Shown one piece after another: positions 25,202 to 34,464 of a DNA stretch of 64,000 nt; the stretch's first letter is position 1, and each line of letters starts with the position of its first letter. The translations under genes were made by a program, and so were the position numbers. The stretch is taken from positions 359,265 through 423,264 of the forward strand of contig NZ_CP027558.1 in the NCBI RefSeq assembly GCF_014854695.1, read 5' to 3'. This DNA comes from Rhodococcus rhodochrous. Lineage in GTDB: Bacteria > Actinomycetota > Actinomycetes > Mycobacteriales > Mycobacteriaceae. The notes under the pieces were generated by a model that searched no databases, had not been told where the DNA came from, and was given only the letters and a program-made list of their open reading frames with translations.

Positions 25202-25819
25202 GTGAGCGTCGGTAGCTATCTGGCTCTGATGGGTATTTGGTTGGCCGGGATCGTCTCACCGGGGCCGGATGCTGTTGTGGTGATGCGACAGTCGGTCATG
25301 GGATCGCGCCGTCATGGGATTGCCGCAGCCCTCGGAATCGCCGCGGGGATCGCGCTCTGGGTGAGCGTGGCGATGCTGGCTGTGGCGGTCGGGTCCCCGA
25401 AGGTGCTCGCCGCCGTCCAGCTGATCGGTGTGGTGCTGTTGGTGTATCTGGCTGCGGAGACGCTTCGGGCGCGACCCCTCGCCGAAACCGGCGGTACCCG
25501 GCCACCGTCCCCGTCGGCGTCGTTTGCGCTCGGTCTCGCGACCAACATCACCAACCCTAAAGCGGTGGTGTTCTTTGTGGCCGTATTCGCAACGCTGATA
25601 CCGCCGCACGCCACCGGATGGGACAAATTCGCCGTGGCGATCGTGCTGATCGTTTCCGAAGCCGTGTGGTTCGGTGCAGTCGCATGGTTCGCATCCACCA
25701 CGGTCGTCGATCGCTGGTTACGGGCCCACGCGCACGCGTTCGCCCTCGCCACCTCCGCGGCGCTGGTCGTTCTCGCTGGGATCGTTCTCTGGTCAGGCAT
25801 AACAGAACTGCTCACCTGA
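25202..25819 (+). CDS. LysE/RhtB family exporter
   Basis: This 205-residue protein has six predicted helices: MSVGSYLALMGIWLAGIVSP with the family GPD (SPGPDAVVVMRQSVMGSRRH), then GIAAALGIAAGIALWV, and NITNPKAVVFFVAVFATLIP with the conserved NPK. The family exports amino acids or similar small solutes. GTG 25202 is chosen because the first helix starts there; the 23-codon upstream extension is not membrane-like. It stands alone on its strand. Confidence 0.88.
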   Translation: MSVGSYLALMGIWLAGIVSPGPDAVVVMRQSVMGSRRHGIAAALGIAAGIALWVSVAMLAVAVGSPKVLAAVQLIGVVLLVYLAAETLRARPLAETGGTRPPSPSASFALGLATNITNPKAVVFFVAVFATLIPPHATGWDKFAVAIVLIVSEAVWFGAVAWFASTTVVDRWLRAHAHAFALATSAALVVLAGIVLWSGITELLT

Positions 25820-26091
25820 GCCCGTCGGCGACCTCGAATCGGGTAGTTTCCGCGCAGCGGATCTGCAGGCATCGATCGGATCCCACCGATCTTGTCGATG
25901 ACATCGAAGCGCGTGCTGAGGCACTGCTCGAAGATCTGATGGGCGTGCTGGACAAAAGGGTGAATCCCCTGGATCGGCAGGGCCGCGCCGCCGTGGCGGT
26001 GCCGGGTACCGGCGCCCGGCACGGCGATTGCCGGGTGTCTGTCGGGGCGCTCGGGTCGGGGGAAGAAGGTGTGCCCGGCGGTGGTTCATTG

Positions 26092-27586
26092 GTGATCGTG
26101 ATGGCTTCGGATGATGCCCGTCGGCGGGCCGACGAGCTGATCGCCGCGTTGAGCGCCGAGCAGCAGCGGGCGGTGGTCGATGCGTTACGCGCCGATGGTG
26201 CCCGGGACTGGCTCGACGAGTTGCTGCGCACCCCGGACCCGGTCGTCGGGGCGATCCCGAACCGGGTCCGCGGTTTCCGGGTCCGGCTCGACTTGATCGG
26301 TGCCCGGCCGCCGGTGTGGCGGCGGTTCGAGCTGCCCGGGGATCTGACCCTCGACCGGCTGCACACGGTGCTCCAGGCTGCGATGGGCCGGCTCGACTGT
26401 CATCTGCATCGTTTCCGCACCGGCAGTGATCCCCGGCCCCGTACTTCGTGACCGCCTTCGACGTCGAGGAAGGCGACGACGGGATGCTCGAGGACACCGT
26501 GCGACTCGATCAGCTGCTCACCGAGCCCGGTGATCGCCTCTGGTACGACTACGACTTCGGTGACGGCTGGGCTCACGTGGTGCAGGTCGAAGCGGTCCTC
26601 GACGAACCCCCCACCGCGGTGCGGTGTATCACCGGCCGCAATGCCTGCCCACCGGAGGACTGCGGCGGCATCTGGGGCTATGCGGACCTGGCGGCCTGGG
26701 TGCGCGGCGGCTGCGATCCGGCGGCGGTCCCGGCGCCGTTCGACACCGCCGACGAGGCCCACGACTGGCTGCCACTCGACTGGCATCCCGACCGATTCGA
26801 TCCGGCCGAGGCCACCGCCGCGATCGCCGCGGCGATGACCGGCCCGGTTGCGGTACCCGCCGAGCTCGCTGCCCTGCGCACCCGACTCGAACTCCACGGT
26901 GACCCGGCGCTGACCCACCTGCTGGAACAGGCGAGCACCCATCCGGTGGTCGAGGTCGGCGAGTCGGCAGCCGCGCGGCTGCTCGAGCCGTACCTGCTGC
27001 TGCTCGAAGCGATCGGCGACGGGGTGAAGTTGACCGCCGCCGGCTATCTGCCCCCGGCGCTGGTCGAGGATCTCGCCGCCCGGACCGGCGTGACCGAATG
27101 GTGGATCGGCGCGGCGAATCGTGAGGATCTGACCGTCCCGGTGGCCCGGTTGCGGGCCAGCGCGCGCACCCTCGGCCTGATCAGTGTGCGGAAAGGACAT
27201 CTGGCCCCGACCGCGGTTGCCCGCCGATACCGTGACCGGCCGCTGGCCTTGTGGCGGCGCCTGATCCCCGGCTGCCGGTGGGCAGGACTGACTTCGACCG
27301 GCAGGCCGGCTGGGTCACCGCTGCGGTGATCGCCGGCGGGGCGCCTGCCGAGCACTGGAGCACCGAGATCGCCGCCCTGTTGCAGGCACTGGGCTGGCGC
27401 AGCCAGGGCAGGAGTTCTCTGACTCTCGCTGCGGTCGGCAATCCCACCCTCGAGGTGTTCGACATCCTCGCCGGTTCCACCCGCGGCGGCCGGCCCACCG
27501 GCCGGCACCCCGCCGTGGCCGCCACCGCCCACGCAGTCATCACCCCTGTGACCCCCGACCACGACACGCGGTCCGGTATCGGGTAG
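26092..27586 (+). pseudogene. Broken pRiA4b ORF-3-like gene (copy 1), two frameshifts
   Basis: The gene matches the intact copy at 60397-61857 in order and length. Part one (26092-26441) gives MASDDARRRADELIAALSAE and RVRGFRVRLDLIGARPPVWR. A base is missing near 26431-26441, after which the second frame reads YFVTAFDVEEGDDGMLEDTV and WYDYDFGDGWAHVVQVEAVL. A second one-base loss near 27265-27272 moves reading to RLPVGRTDFDRQAGW, ending at 27586. The conserved YDFGDGW motif of the PRiA4_ORF3 domain is retained. Family function is unknown; it occurs on many plasmids. Confidence 0.85.
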
Positions 27587-27960
27587 GCATAGCGGAAGAC
27601 CGCATCCAGTTCCGTCTCGTCGGTGATGTCGACGGTTTCGAGAACCGGTCGGGTTCCGGCGATCTCCCCGACACGGTCGAGCGCGCGAGCGTGCCCGGTG
27701 GACAGGTCCACCGTTACCGGATAGCGACGTCGGTGGCATGATTTTTCTGTGTGCGACAGATGATCGCGGCTTGTTCGGTGTAGAGCGGCAAGCTCATGGT
27801 CAAGTTCCTCGGCGCGGAGGTCCCCGAGACACCTTCAACCCGGAGGATGCGGTGACTCGTCCACTACCTCAAACAGGACCAGGGTTCACTCATGAAGGTC
27901 CCGGTCTTCTTCGAAGGCGGGAATTTTTCCGCTTACGGTGCCCGGTTCGACAACCACCAA
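27587..27960. other. Decayed intergenic DNA
   Basis: No full gene. A minus-strand piece near 27600-27711 (MDLSTGHARALDRVGEIAGT, then RPVLETVDITDETELDAVFR) is protein-like but unrecognised and runs into the broken pRiA4b-like gene. It is probably a truncated gene end. Confidence 0.35.
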
Positions 27961-28110
27961 TGGCGTGCAATCGGTAACTGCGTATCAGGTGTTCTTCGGC
28001 TACGGAGGAGGTCAACACCACCATGGGGATGGCGGACAGCTCCGGATTGGACTTGATCTCAGCGAGCACGTCGAGGCCGGGGCAGATTCAGATCGAGTGG
28101 GATCAAGCCA
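27961..28110 (-). pseudogene. Fragment of a CheY-like response regulator gene
   Basis: The stretch is recognisably the same DNA as 49510-49665 inside the response regulator gene: GCGGAGGAGGTCAACACCAC there, GGAGGAGGTCAACACCACCA here, and GGATGGCGGACAGCTCCGGA in both. It has many substitutions and lacks both gene ends. It is an old, partial duplicate on the same strand as its relative, 21.5 kb away. Confidence 0.75.
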
Positions 28111-28160
28111 AGAGCATGCTCACGGAACGTTTCGCCGTGGACGCCGATCGTGCCTTCGCG
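28083..28160 (+). pseudogene. Remnant of an ANTAR-domain gene
   Basis: In the plus frame, QAKSMLTERFAVDADRAFAM is the conserved start of an ANTAR RNA-binding domain (family form QAKGxLMERxxxDADxAFxLL). Nothing resembling the rest of such a protein follows; the sequence runs into the end of the minus-strand LuxR gene. It abuts the response-regulator fragment, so the junction looks like a recombination scar. Confidence 0.6.
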
Positions 28161-28181
28161 ATGATGACTCGGGCCGGTGTT

Positions 28182-30797
28182 CTAGTCGAGCTGCAGGTGC
28201 CGGGCGGCAGTGACGGCGTCCTTGCGATTGTGGACGCCGAGTTTGCGGTACAGAGAACGCAGTTGGGTTTTGACGGTGTTGACGCTGACGAACTGCGATG
28301 CGGCGATGGCAGTGACTGTTCGTCCGGAGAGCAGGGCGTCGAGCACGGCGCGCTCGCGTGCGGTCAGTGTCAGCAGCGGTCGGTAGACCGGGAAAGTGGG
28401 AAAGCGTGTGGCGGTGTGGCTCAGGTCGAGGGGTAGTTCGACGCTGAGGTCTGCCAGTGCGGTCTGCATTGCCGGCGGCAGCAGTACGAACGGGCGCAGC
28501 ATCCCGGAGTGCCGTGACAAGGTGACGGCCCGTTCGAGGTGCCCGCGAGCGTCGTCGACGTCGTCGAGGGCAGCGGCTGTGGCGGCACCGAGCACGGCCA
28601 GTTCCATCGAGGTGCGGACGGGACCGGCCGAGGTGGCGAAGTACTGGTCGACGATCTGCTGGGCGCCGGCCGGATCCGCAGCGAGCAACCGCGCCCGCGC
28701 ACGCACCGGCACTGTCGAGGGGTGGGTGGACGTTGCGATCAGGTCTTCGGCTCGATCGAAATCGCCGCACGCGAGGTGCAGATCCGCCAGCACTGCGTCG
28801 ATCAGGGTTGCGGAAAAGCCGTCGGTGCGCAGTGTCGAGTAGCGCTGTAGGTGGGACTCGATGAACCGCAGGCCGTCGGTCGGCATACCGGTGAGCAGTG
28901 CATGGTGTCCGCGGGTGTAGAGGACGTGAGCCCAGAACTCTTCGTTGTCGGCAGGGGTGCCGAGTTCGGTGAGGATGTCGAGCGCGGTGTCGGGTTCGAG
29001 TTCGTCGAGTGCGACGAGCGCGGCGGCTACACAGCCGGCGGTGCGGACGAGCTTTTCGCTGTCGCCTGGTAGGGGTGGGTGGCGTAGTTCCTCGTCGATC
29101 CATGCGTGAGCATCGACCAAAGTGCCTTCCAGCGCGCAGGTGAGCGCGAGTTTTCCGGCGGCGTCGCGTTCGACGAACGTCCCTGCTCCGGCGACATGCG
29201 CTCGTCGGAACATCGCGGTCGCATCGTCGGTTCGGTCGACGAGCAGATAGGTGATGCCGACGTGAAGGTAGTAGAAGGCGTAGGCGTGGCGGATGTGCTC
29301 GTCGAGTTCGTCGAAGACCGCCAGCGGGTGGTCGGAAGCGGCATCGCAGACCTTGGCGGCCTCGAGGAACTGGCCGTCGATCCGCAGCATCATTGCTCGC
29401 ATGACGACTTCGGCAGGTTCGGGTCCGATACCGACCGCGACGTCGGGTTCGGCGGTGACCACGGGGACATCGCGCGGTGCGGAGAATTGCCGGTGTAGTC
29501 GGCGGATGGCTTTGATCGTGGGGTGGGTGTCGGCGATCTCTGTGGGAATGCGTTCGACCAGTGCTGCGCCGAGTGTGTCGAGGAAACCGCCGGTGTACAG
29601 CGTTGTCCAATGTTCGTCGACGATGTCGAGAGCACGCTCCCAGTGGCTGCCGTCGATGGCGTGGGTCAGTGCGGTGTGCGGATCCCCTGCGCGGAGTAGG
29701 GCATCGATTGTTGCGGTCTCGGTGGCGTGCAGGTCGGTTGGATGGTGGTGCTCGGCGATGCGTCGCAGTGAGGTACGGACCGGTTCGGGATAGCACCATC
29801 TCCGCGGGCCGCTGTCCTGCCCTTTGTGCGGGCTGGGGTCGAGGAAGCCGGCGGCGATCATGGTGTGGGTGAAGGCGACAATGTCGGAGACATCTGGCAG
29901 TGAGAAGTCCGAGTGGTCGGTGCTCGACGGCTCTTCTGGGAGTGCGGTCAGGGCTGCGGATGCGAGGATCGATCGCCGCAGTGGTGTGACGTCGGGATCG
30001 TCGAGAGCGCGCAGCACCGCTCGATCGATCGCATGATCGATAAGTTCGTCGAGGTCGTCGATGACGATCCCGAGAGAGCCTGCAGTGTGCTGTTGCAAGC
30101 TCTCGCGCACGGCGTCGACCAGAGCGGGTAGTCCTGTAGTGCGACGAGTGATCCATTGCACCGTGCGCTGAGTCTGTGGCCCCGCTGCTGCGCCCAGAAT
30201 CGCGATGGTTTCCTCGGCGGCGCATACAAGCTCGGTCGCCGAGAGGATTGTGCGGTGGGCGCCCGCGTCGACCACCTGCTGCCAATCTCCGGGTGTCCGT
30301 GTGGTGGCGATGATCCGAAGGTGGGGGCAGAGATCGAGCAGAGCGGTGACGTACGGTTCGATCCGGTGGACGCGGTCGACAGCGTCGAGGATCAACACGA
30401 TCTGTTGCTGCAGTGCAGAGAGCACGGCGGACAGTGCATCGAACGAGGCGAGTCCGCTTTCCGCTCGTGTGGCGCCGGTTCGCGCGTATACCGCCGATAG
30501 GACGTCTGTCCAGTACGCGTCTGGGGTACTGGTGCCGGCGGGAGCAGTCACGGGTACGACGAGTGCGTCGGGATCTGCTTTGCTCAGCAGCCACGACCGC
30601 GCCAGGACCGTTTTTCCCGAGAACCGGTTGCCCTGTACGACGACCAGCCGCGTCGTGCCCGACAATATTGCGAACAACCGAGCACGAGGGGACATGTCGC
30701 TGTCGAACACTGTCGGGAACCTCAGCTTCCATTCGGTGGATGAACGCAGACCCCGACAACCCGCAGACCCATCCCGCTGATACAAAAAGCAATACAC
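28182..30797 (-). CDS. Large ATP-binding LuxR-family regulator (LAL/MalT-like)
   Basis: This 871-residue protein has Walker A GNRFSGKT (56-63), Walker B-like IVLILDAVD (about 135), and an NTPase core with RIIATTRTPGDW. A long helical TPR-like region of repeated Ala/Leu helices follows, then a C-terminal LuxR helix-turn-helix (LTARERAVLDALLSGRTVTA, then SVNTVKTQLRSLYRKLGVHN). Such proteins activate transcription on ligand and ATP binding. The start is uncertain: residues 1-25 are Cys/Arg-rich and the protein may begin near KLRFPTVFDSD. Its targets are unknown; neighbours are decayed. Confidence 0.9.
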   Translation of the reverse strand: MYCFLYQRDGSAGCRGLRSSTEWKLRFPTVFDSDMSPRARLFAILSGTTRLVVVQGNRFSGKTVLARSWLLSKADPDALVVPVTAPAGTSTPDAYWTDVLSAVYARTGATRAESGLASFDALSAVLSALQQQIVLILDAVDRVHRIEPYVTALLDLCPHLRIIATTRTPGDWQQVVDAGAHRTILSATELVCAAEETIAILGAAAGPQTQRTVQWITRRTTGLPALVDAVRESLQQHTAGSLGIVIDDLDELIDHAIDRAVLRALDDPDVTPLRRSILASAALTALPEEPSSTDHSDFSLPDVSDIVAFTHTMIAAGFLDPSPHKGQDSGPRRWCYPEPVRTSLRRIAEHHHPTDLHATETATIDALLRAGDPHTALTHAIDGSHWERALDIVDEHWTTLYTGGFLDTLGAALVERIPTEIADTHPTIKAIRRLHRQFSAPRDVPVVTAEPDVAVGIGPEPAEVVMRAMMLRIDGQFLEAAKVCDAASDHPLAVFDELDEHIRHAYAFYYLHVGITYLLVDRTDDATAMFRRAHVAGAGTFVERDAAGKLALTCALEGTLVDAHAWIDEELRHPPLPGDSEKLVRTAGCVAAALVALDELEPDTALDILTELGTPADNEEFWAHVLYTRGHHALLTGMPTDGLRFIESHLQRYSTLRTDGFSATLIDAVLADLHLACGDFDRAEDLIATSTHPSTVPVRARARLLAADPAGAQQIVDQYFATSAGPVRTSMELAVLGAATAAALDDVDDARGHLERAVTLSRHSGMLRPFVLLPPAMQTALADLSVELPLDLSHTATRFPTFPVYRPLLTLTARERAVLDALLSGRTVTAIAASQFVSVNTVKTQLRSLYRKLGVHNRKDAVTAARHLQLD

Positions 30798-31033
30798 ATT
30801 TTATCGTGGGGGTCGGAGCTCGGGTGGTGCAACAGTTGGAAAGTGGTGCAACTCTCGCGGAGTTCTCGGGTGGCTCCACGCGATCGAAGGGGCCCCGACG
30901 CTCGGCGGCACGCGCATGACGAGACGCGGTCTTAAGGCCGCGGTGTAGGTCGGCTCTGGCCACGATGACCTGTACCGGTCGGGGGCGGGGAGCGGATGCG
31001 CGCTGCAGGGTGGGCTCTCGTACGGTGCCAAGG

Positions 31034-31769
31034 ATGGATTTCGCCGAGCTGACCGTTGCGACCTGGAACACGACGTGGGCGAGGGGGGTCGGGTACGCGT
31101 GCTGTGCGTGTGCGGCGTCGGCTGCGGGAGGTGCGGGCGGATGTGCTGGTGGTCATTGAAGGTTACCGCGACCTGCTCCCCGTGAGGGACACCTCGTCGA
31201 TGCGGGCGAGGACTGGGTCTACGACACTACGCCGCATCCGCACCGGCGTAAGACTCTGTTGTGGTCAGGCCGTCCGCTCGTCGAGGTGAGCGCCCTGTCC
31301 ACAGGCGCGGGCGCCGGCCGGGTTGTCGTGGCCCAAACATCGACGCCGATCGGACCGGTGAGAGTCCTGGCGGTGTGCATCCCATGGGCAAGTGCGCATG
31401 TGAGCACCGGGCGTTGCGATGCGACCCCGATGGTCCGAGCATCTGGACTGCTGCGATCAGCTCGAGATGCTGGCAGCGCGATTCGATCCGTGCATTCCGA
31501 CTGTCGTGGCCGGGGATTTCAATCAGCGACTTCCTCGCCGGGGCCAACCGGAAATCGTGTACGAGCGACTGTGCCATGTGGTGTCGCGCTGGACGCTGCA
31601 CACCACCGGTGACCTCGAGCATGGGCCATCGATCGACCGCAACGCCTCGAACCTGCGCTGCACCTCGGTGCGCACCTGGCCGGGCCGCGACGAGTGCGGG
31701 CTCTCGAGTGATCGCGCCGGCGTGGTGTGCACCCTGCGTCACGCGCCAGCGGGCTCGCCCGCCCGATGA
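31034..31769 (+). pseudogene. Broken endonuclease/exonuclease/phosphatase (EEP) gene
   Basis: Pieces of one protein occur in order in three frames: MDFAELTVATWNTTWA, then RRRLREVRADVLVVIEGYRD, then a WSGRPLVEVSALSTGAG and VRVLAVCIPWASAHVSTGR stretch, then VVAGDFNQRLPRRGQPEIVY, ending SSDRAGVVCTLRHAP. The EEP hallmarks TWN, the acidic E in VIEG, GDFN and SDR/H are all recognisable. At least three indels interrupt it. It is unlikely to be functional as read. Confidence 0.8.
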
Positions 31770-32457
31770 GCAAGTCCTGCGTCGAGGCGTCAGGTCTGCT
31801 TGATCACGACAGTGGTCTCATTTCGCGCTGGTATGGCACAGCGAGACGTCAAAAGCGTTCTCAAGAATGTTAATTCAGGTAACAGGCACCGAGGGTAACG
31901 GAGTGGCTGGGGGGCGATCAGCACCCGGTGCCTCGATAGGATCGAAGTGATGAATCTTCTCCACCCTTCGTCGGCGACGCGAAGCGCGAAGAGTGTGAAC
32001 ACAATACGAGTCGATCGTCGGATCGATGCGATGTCTTCGCCGATGATGAAAGGGGATTGGTTCGGCAATCCCACTCGAACTTGCGAATGCTATTGCGTTT
32101 CTTTGCATTGCCAAGGTAGCTTCTTTGGAGTTCGGCGTGATTCCTTGCAGGGGAGGGCAAGTGTCACCCGGACGTGCGCCCCGCACGGTGTCGACCGGCC
32201 ATCCCCCCGACCGACGTCGGCACCATCGTCGGGCGTAGCTGTGTCGATGTCCGCCCCCCGCGCATCGGCAGGCGTTCCGACGCTGTTCCCCTGTCGCGTC
32301 GGAACCCCCCGTCGGTGCGGCTGTGTCCGTCGCCGCGCCGACGGGGCCACCCTTCCGCAGTGCCCATGCCGTGACCGTTGCGGCCGTTTCGCACCTTCGG
32401 TGCGCTGTATCCGACAGGCCGGCGCGGCGACCGGTGAACCGGTGTGCACGGTGTCTG
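31770..32457. other. Gene-poor stretch
   Basis: In about 690 bases there is no recognisable gene on either strand, and frames near 32090-32600 are Arg/Thr-rich shadows of each other. The part around 31800-32140 is AT-richer than its surroundings. No hairpin or repeat of note was seen. Confidence 0.4.
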
Positions 32458-32799
32458 TTAGCGCGGCACCGGTTGCCGGGAATCCTGCGGGCGATAAACC
32501 GATTCGTAGCTTGTGCCTGGACGTGTCTGGCTGGAGATCGCCCCGGCCACGACCAGTCCGGCAGCTAGCAGTATCGCCACCGCCCCGGCGACGATCCACC
32601 AGTTGATCCTGCGGCGTCCGGCGACGATCTGCCTGCGGGGGCGACGCGGGATCGGATCGAACCCGGTCGGGCTGGTCGCTCTCTGCGGGGAACGGGCATG
32701 TCGCCGCGCACCGGTCTGCCGTCGAGGGATGGAGTGGTGATCGACCTGCGGAATCGGGCAGGCGTCATCGCCGGAGTAATCGTTTACCTGATGGGTCAT
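32458..32799 (-). CDS. Small single-pass membrane protein
   Basis: In this 113-residue protein a basic, Pro/Arg-rich N-terminal half (RRPRRQIVAGRRR) is followed by one membrane helix (WWIVAGAVAILLAAGLVVAG, residues ~67-86) and a short external Ser/Tyr/Gln tail. Family not recognised; the architecture is common in actinobacteria. It has no coupled neighbour. Confidence 0.5.
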   Translation of the reverse strand: MTHQVNDYSGDDACPIPQVDHHSIPRRQTGARRHARSPQRATSPTGFDPIPRRPRRQIVAGRRRINWWIVAGAVAILLAAGLVVAGAISSQTRPGTSYESVYRPQDSRQPVPR

Positions 32800-32921
32800 C
32801 GAGACCTCGCCTGTCGAAACTGCGCAATACGGTCATTGCGCCCGTGTGAAGACAGTGTGCCACGGCGAGCGCCACCGGTCTCTCTGTGCCTGGAAGCCGC
32901 TGTTCGTTATCGCGTGATGCC

Positions 32922-33059
32922 TCACCCTGAAGTCGAGCGCGGATACGGCGCTTCACCACGCTTGTCGCCGTGGAGATTCTCCGAGAGCTCGGTGATGTTC
33001 TCGGTGGCTTTTCGCCGCTCGTGGTCGGCATGTGCGCTGGCGCCGACCGCGACGGCCAT
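32922..33059 (-). CDS. Possible short protein or gene tail, 45 codons
   Basis: The frame gives MAVAVGASAHADHERRKATE and NITELSENLHGD, an ordinary-looking helical sequence, and stays open upstream. It could be a small gene or the 3' end of a lost one, next to the DUF2254 remnant on the other strand. Low confidence. Confidence 0.25.
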   Translation of the reverse strand: MAVAVGASAHADHERRKATENITELSENLHGDKRGEAPYPRSTSG

Positions 33060-33102
33060 GAGCGCAACGGCGCGGTCACCACCGGCGCACCCCCGCGGCC
33101 GC

Positions 33103-33581
33103 CTCACCGGCAGCGAACGGACCACCGCCCAGGACGTCGGCTACGGGCTGCGTCAGCTCACCGATGTGGTGGTGCGGGCCCTGTCCCCGGGTATCAACGA
33201 TCCGACCACTGCGGTGCACGGACTGGTTGCGTGCACCGCAGTGGTCGTCGAATTGCTGCCCGCCTGCCTGGGGGCCGTATACGGTATGCGACTCCGATGA
33301 CCGGGCCCGCGTGGTGATCGCCCGTCCGACCTTCGCCGACCTACTGGATCTGGTGTGCACACAGCCGTGGATCTACGGCGCCGGAGACCCCGAGATACTC
33401 GAGACGCTGCTGTCGATGCTGCGTCTGGGTCGCATGGAAAGCGGTCACCGACGAGCAGTGCACCGCGATCGCCGATCAACTCGCACGGATACGCCAACAC
33501 ATCCACGATCACGACGCCGCGATCCGGCAAGATCTCGAGCATCGCGCCACCGAGGTGCAGGAGGCCCTCACGCATCGGTAA
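33103..33581 (+). pseudogene. 3' remnant of a DUF2254 membrane protein gene (decayed copy)
   Basis: It matches the last third of the intact gene at 54483-55898: TTAQDVGYGLRQLTDVVVRA and LSPGINDPTTAVHGLVACTA. A frame change near 33270-33290 leads into CDSDDRARVVIARPTFADLL, and another near 33430 into DQLARIRQHIHDHDAAIRQD and EALTHR with the same terminal stop. The 5' two thirds, including the membrane helices, are gone. Confidence 0.85.
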
Positions 33582-33672
33582 ACCCCGCACCCACGGTTCT
33601 GTGCACCCGCGGTGACGGAAACCCTTCTCGGGTAGGTCGCGCATTCTGCACCGCCCATGAAAAGGGAACATC

Positions 33673-34464
33673 ATGGCTACGTCGCCTTCCCTCCCCACCT
33701 GTCACTCGCTCACCGCCACGCCGGTCCAGACCGCAGCGCTGGTGATCGGAGTGATGTTCCTGCTCATCGGCATCGCCGGGATCGCCGCCGCCCGCATCCC
33801 CTCGGCCGCCGGGATCTATCTGCTCCTCGGGGGCCTGGTCTATCTGGCGCTGTGGGTGTTCGGACTGTTGGTCGACAAGGACGGCGCTGTCAACTTCATT
33901 CCACTCAACAGCGTCGACGATTGGCTGCACGTCACCCTCGGAGTGGGCATGATCGGGCTCGGAATCCTGCTCACCCGAGGGCGCCGGGTTGACAAGAATT
34001 CCGTGTCCTGGCCGGTGTCGCTGCCCGTAGTCGGGTCGGGCGCTCGTGATCGCCTCCGGCTCCGGCCGGGCCCGGCGGCGAACGTGGATGTAGGTCCTCG
34101 CTCCGCGCCGAGTTCCGGCGTTTCTGCGATTCGGCCGATGAGTCGACGCGCTGTTCGTCGTGACGTCGATGATCCCGTATGGCGCGCTGTGCCTGATCTG
34201 CGGCAGCTCCCTGACCTACGGCTGGCTCGAGGATGGGAACGGCGCAACCGACGGTCCAGCTCGAGTGCACATCCTGCCTGTGACGGTGGCGTCGAATCCC
34301 TGTCATGGGCGGCGGGTCAGGTGCAGGCGTGTAATGCGATGACCGTCGAGTTCGCCCACGGTGAGCCGGTGCCCGTCGCACTCGACGCTCTCACCGGCGC
34401 GCGGGAGTCGTTGCAGACGGTGCAGGACGTACCCGGCGACGGTGTCGTAAGGGCCGTCCGGTAA
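33673..34464 (+). pseudogene. DUF4383 membrane protein, decayed copy with internal deletion
   Basis: Residues 1-113 match the intact relative at 56000-56473: SLTATPVQTAALVIGVMFLL and IPSAAGIYLLLGGLVYLALW. About 45 residues, including one membrane segment and a His-rich loop, are missing between FLLIGI and AGIAAAR. The crossover lies at a short repeat (CTCATCGGCAT-like) present twice in the intact gene. The normal stop (TCCTGA) has become TCCTGG near 34008, so the frame runs on ~150 codons into the convergent CNNM gene. Likely non-functional or altered. Confidence 0.75.

Noticed and set aside
28120..31071. 983-codon minus-strand frame
   Set aside because: It is a different frame over the LuxR regulator gene, which has Walker and HTH motifs; this frame is almost only Arg, Pro, Thr and His.
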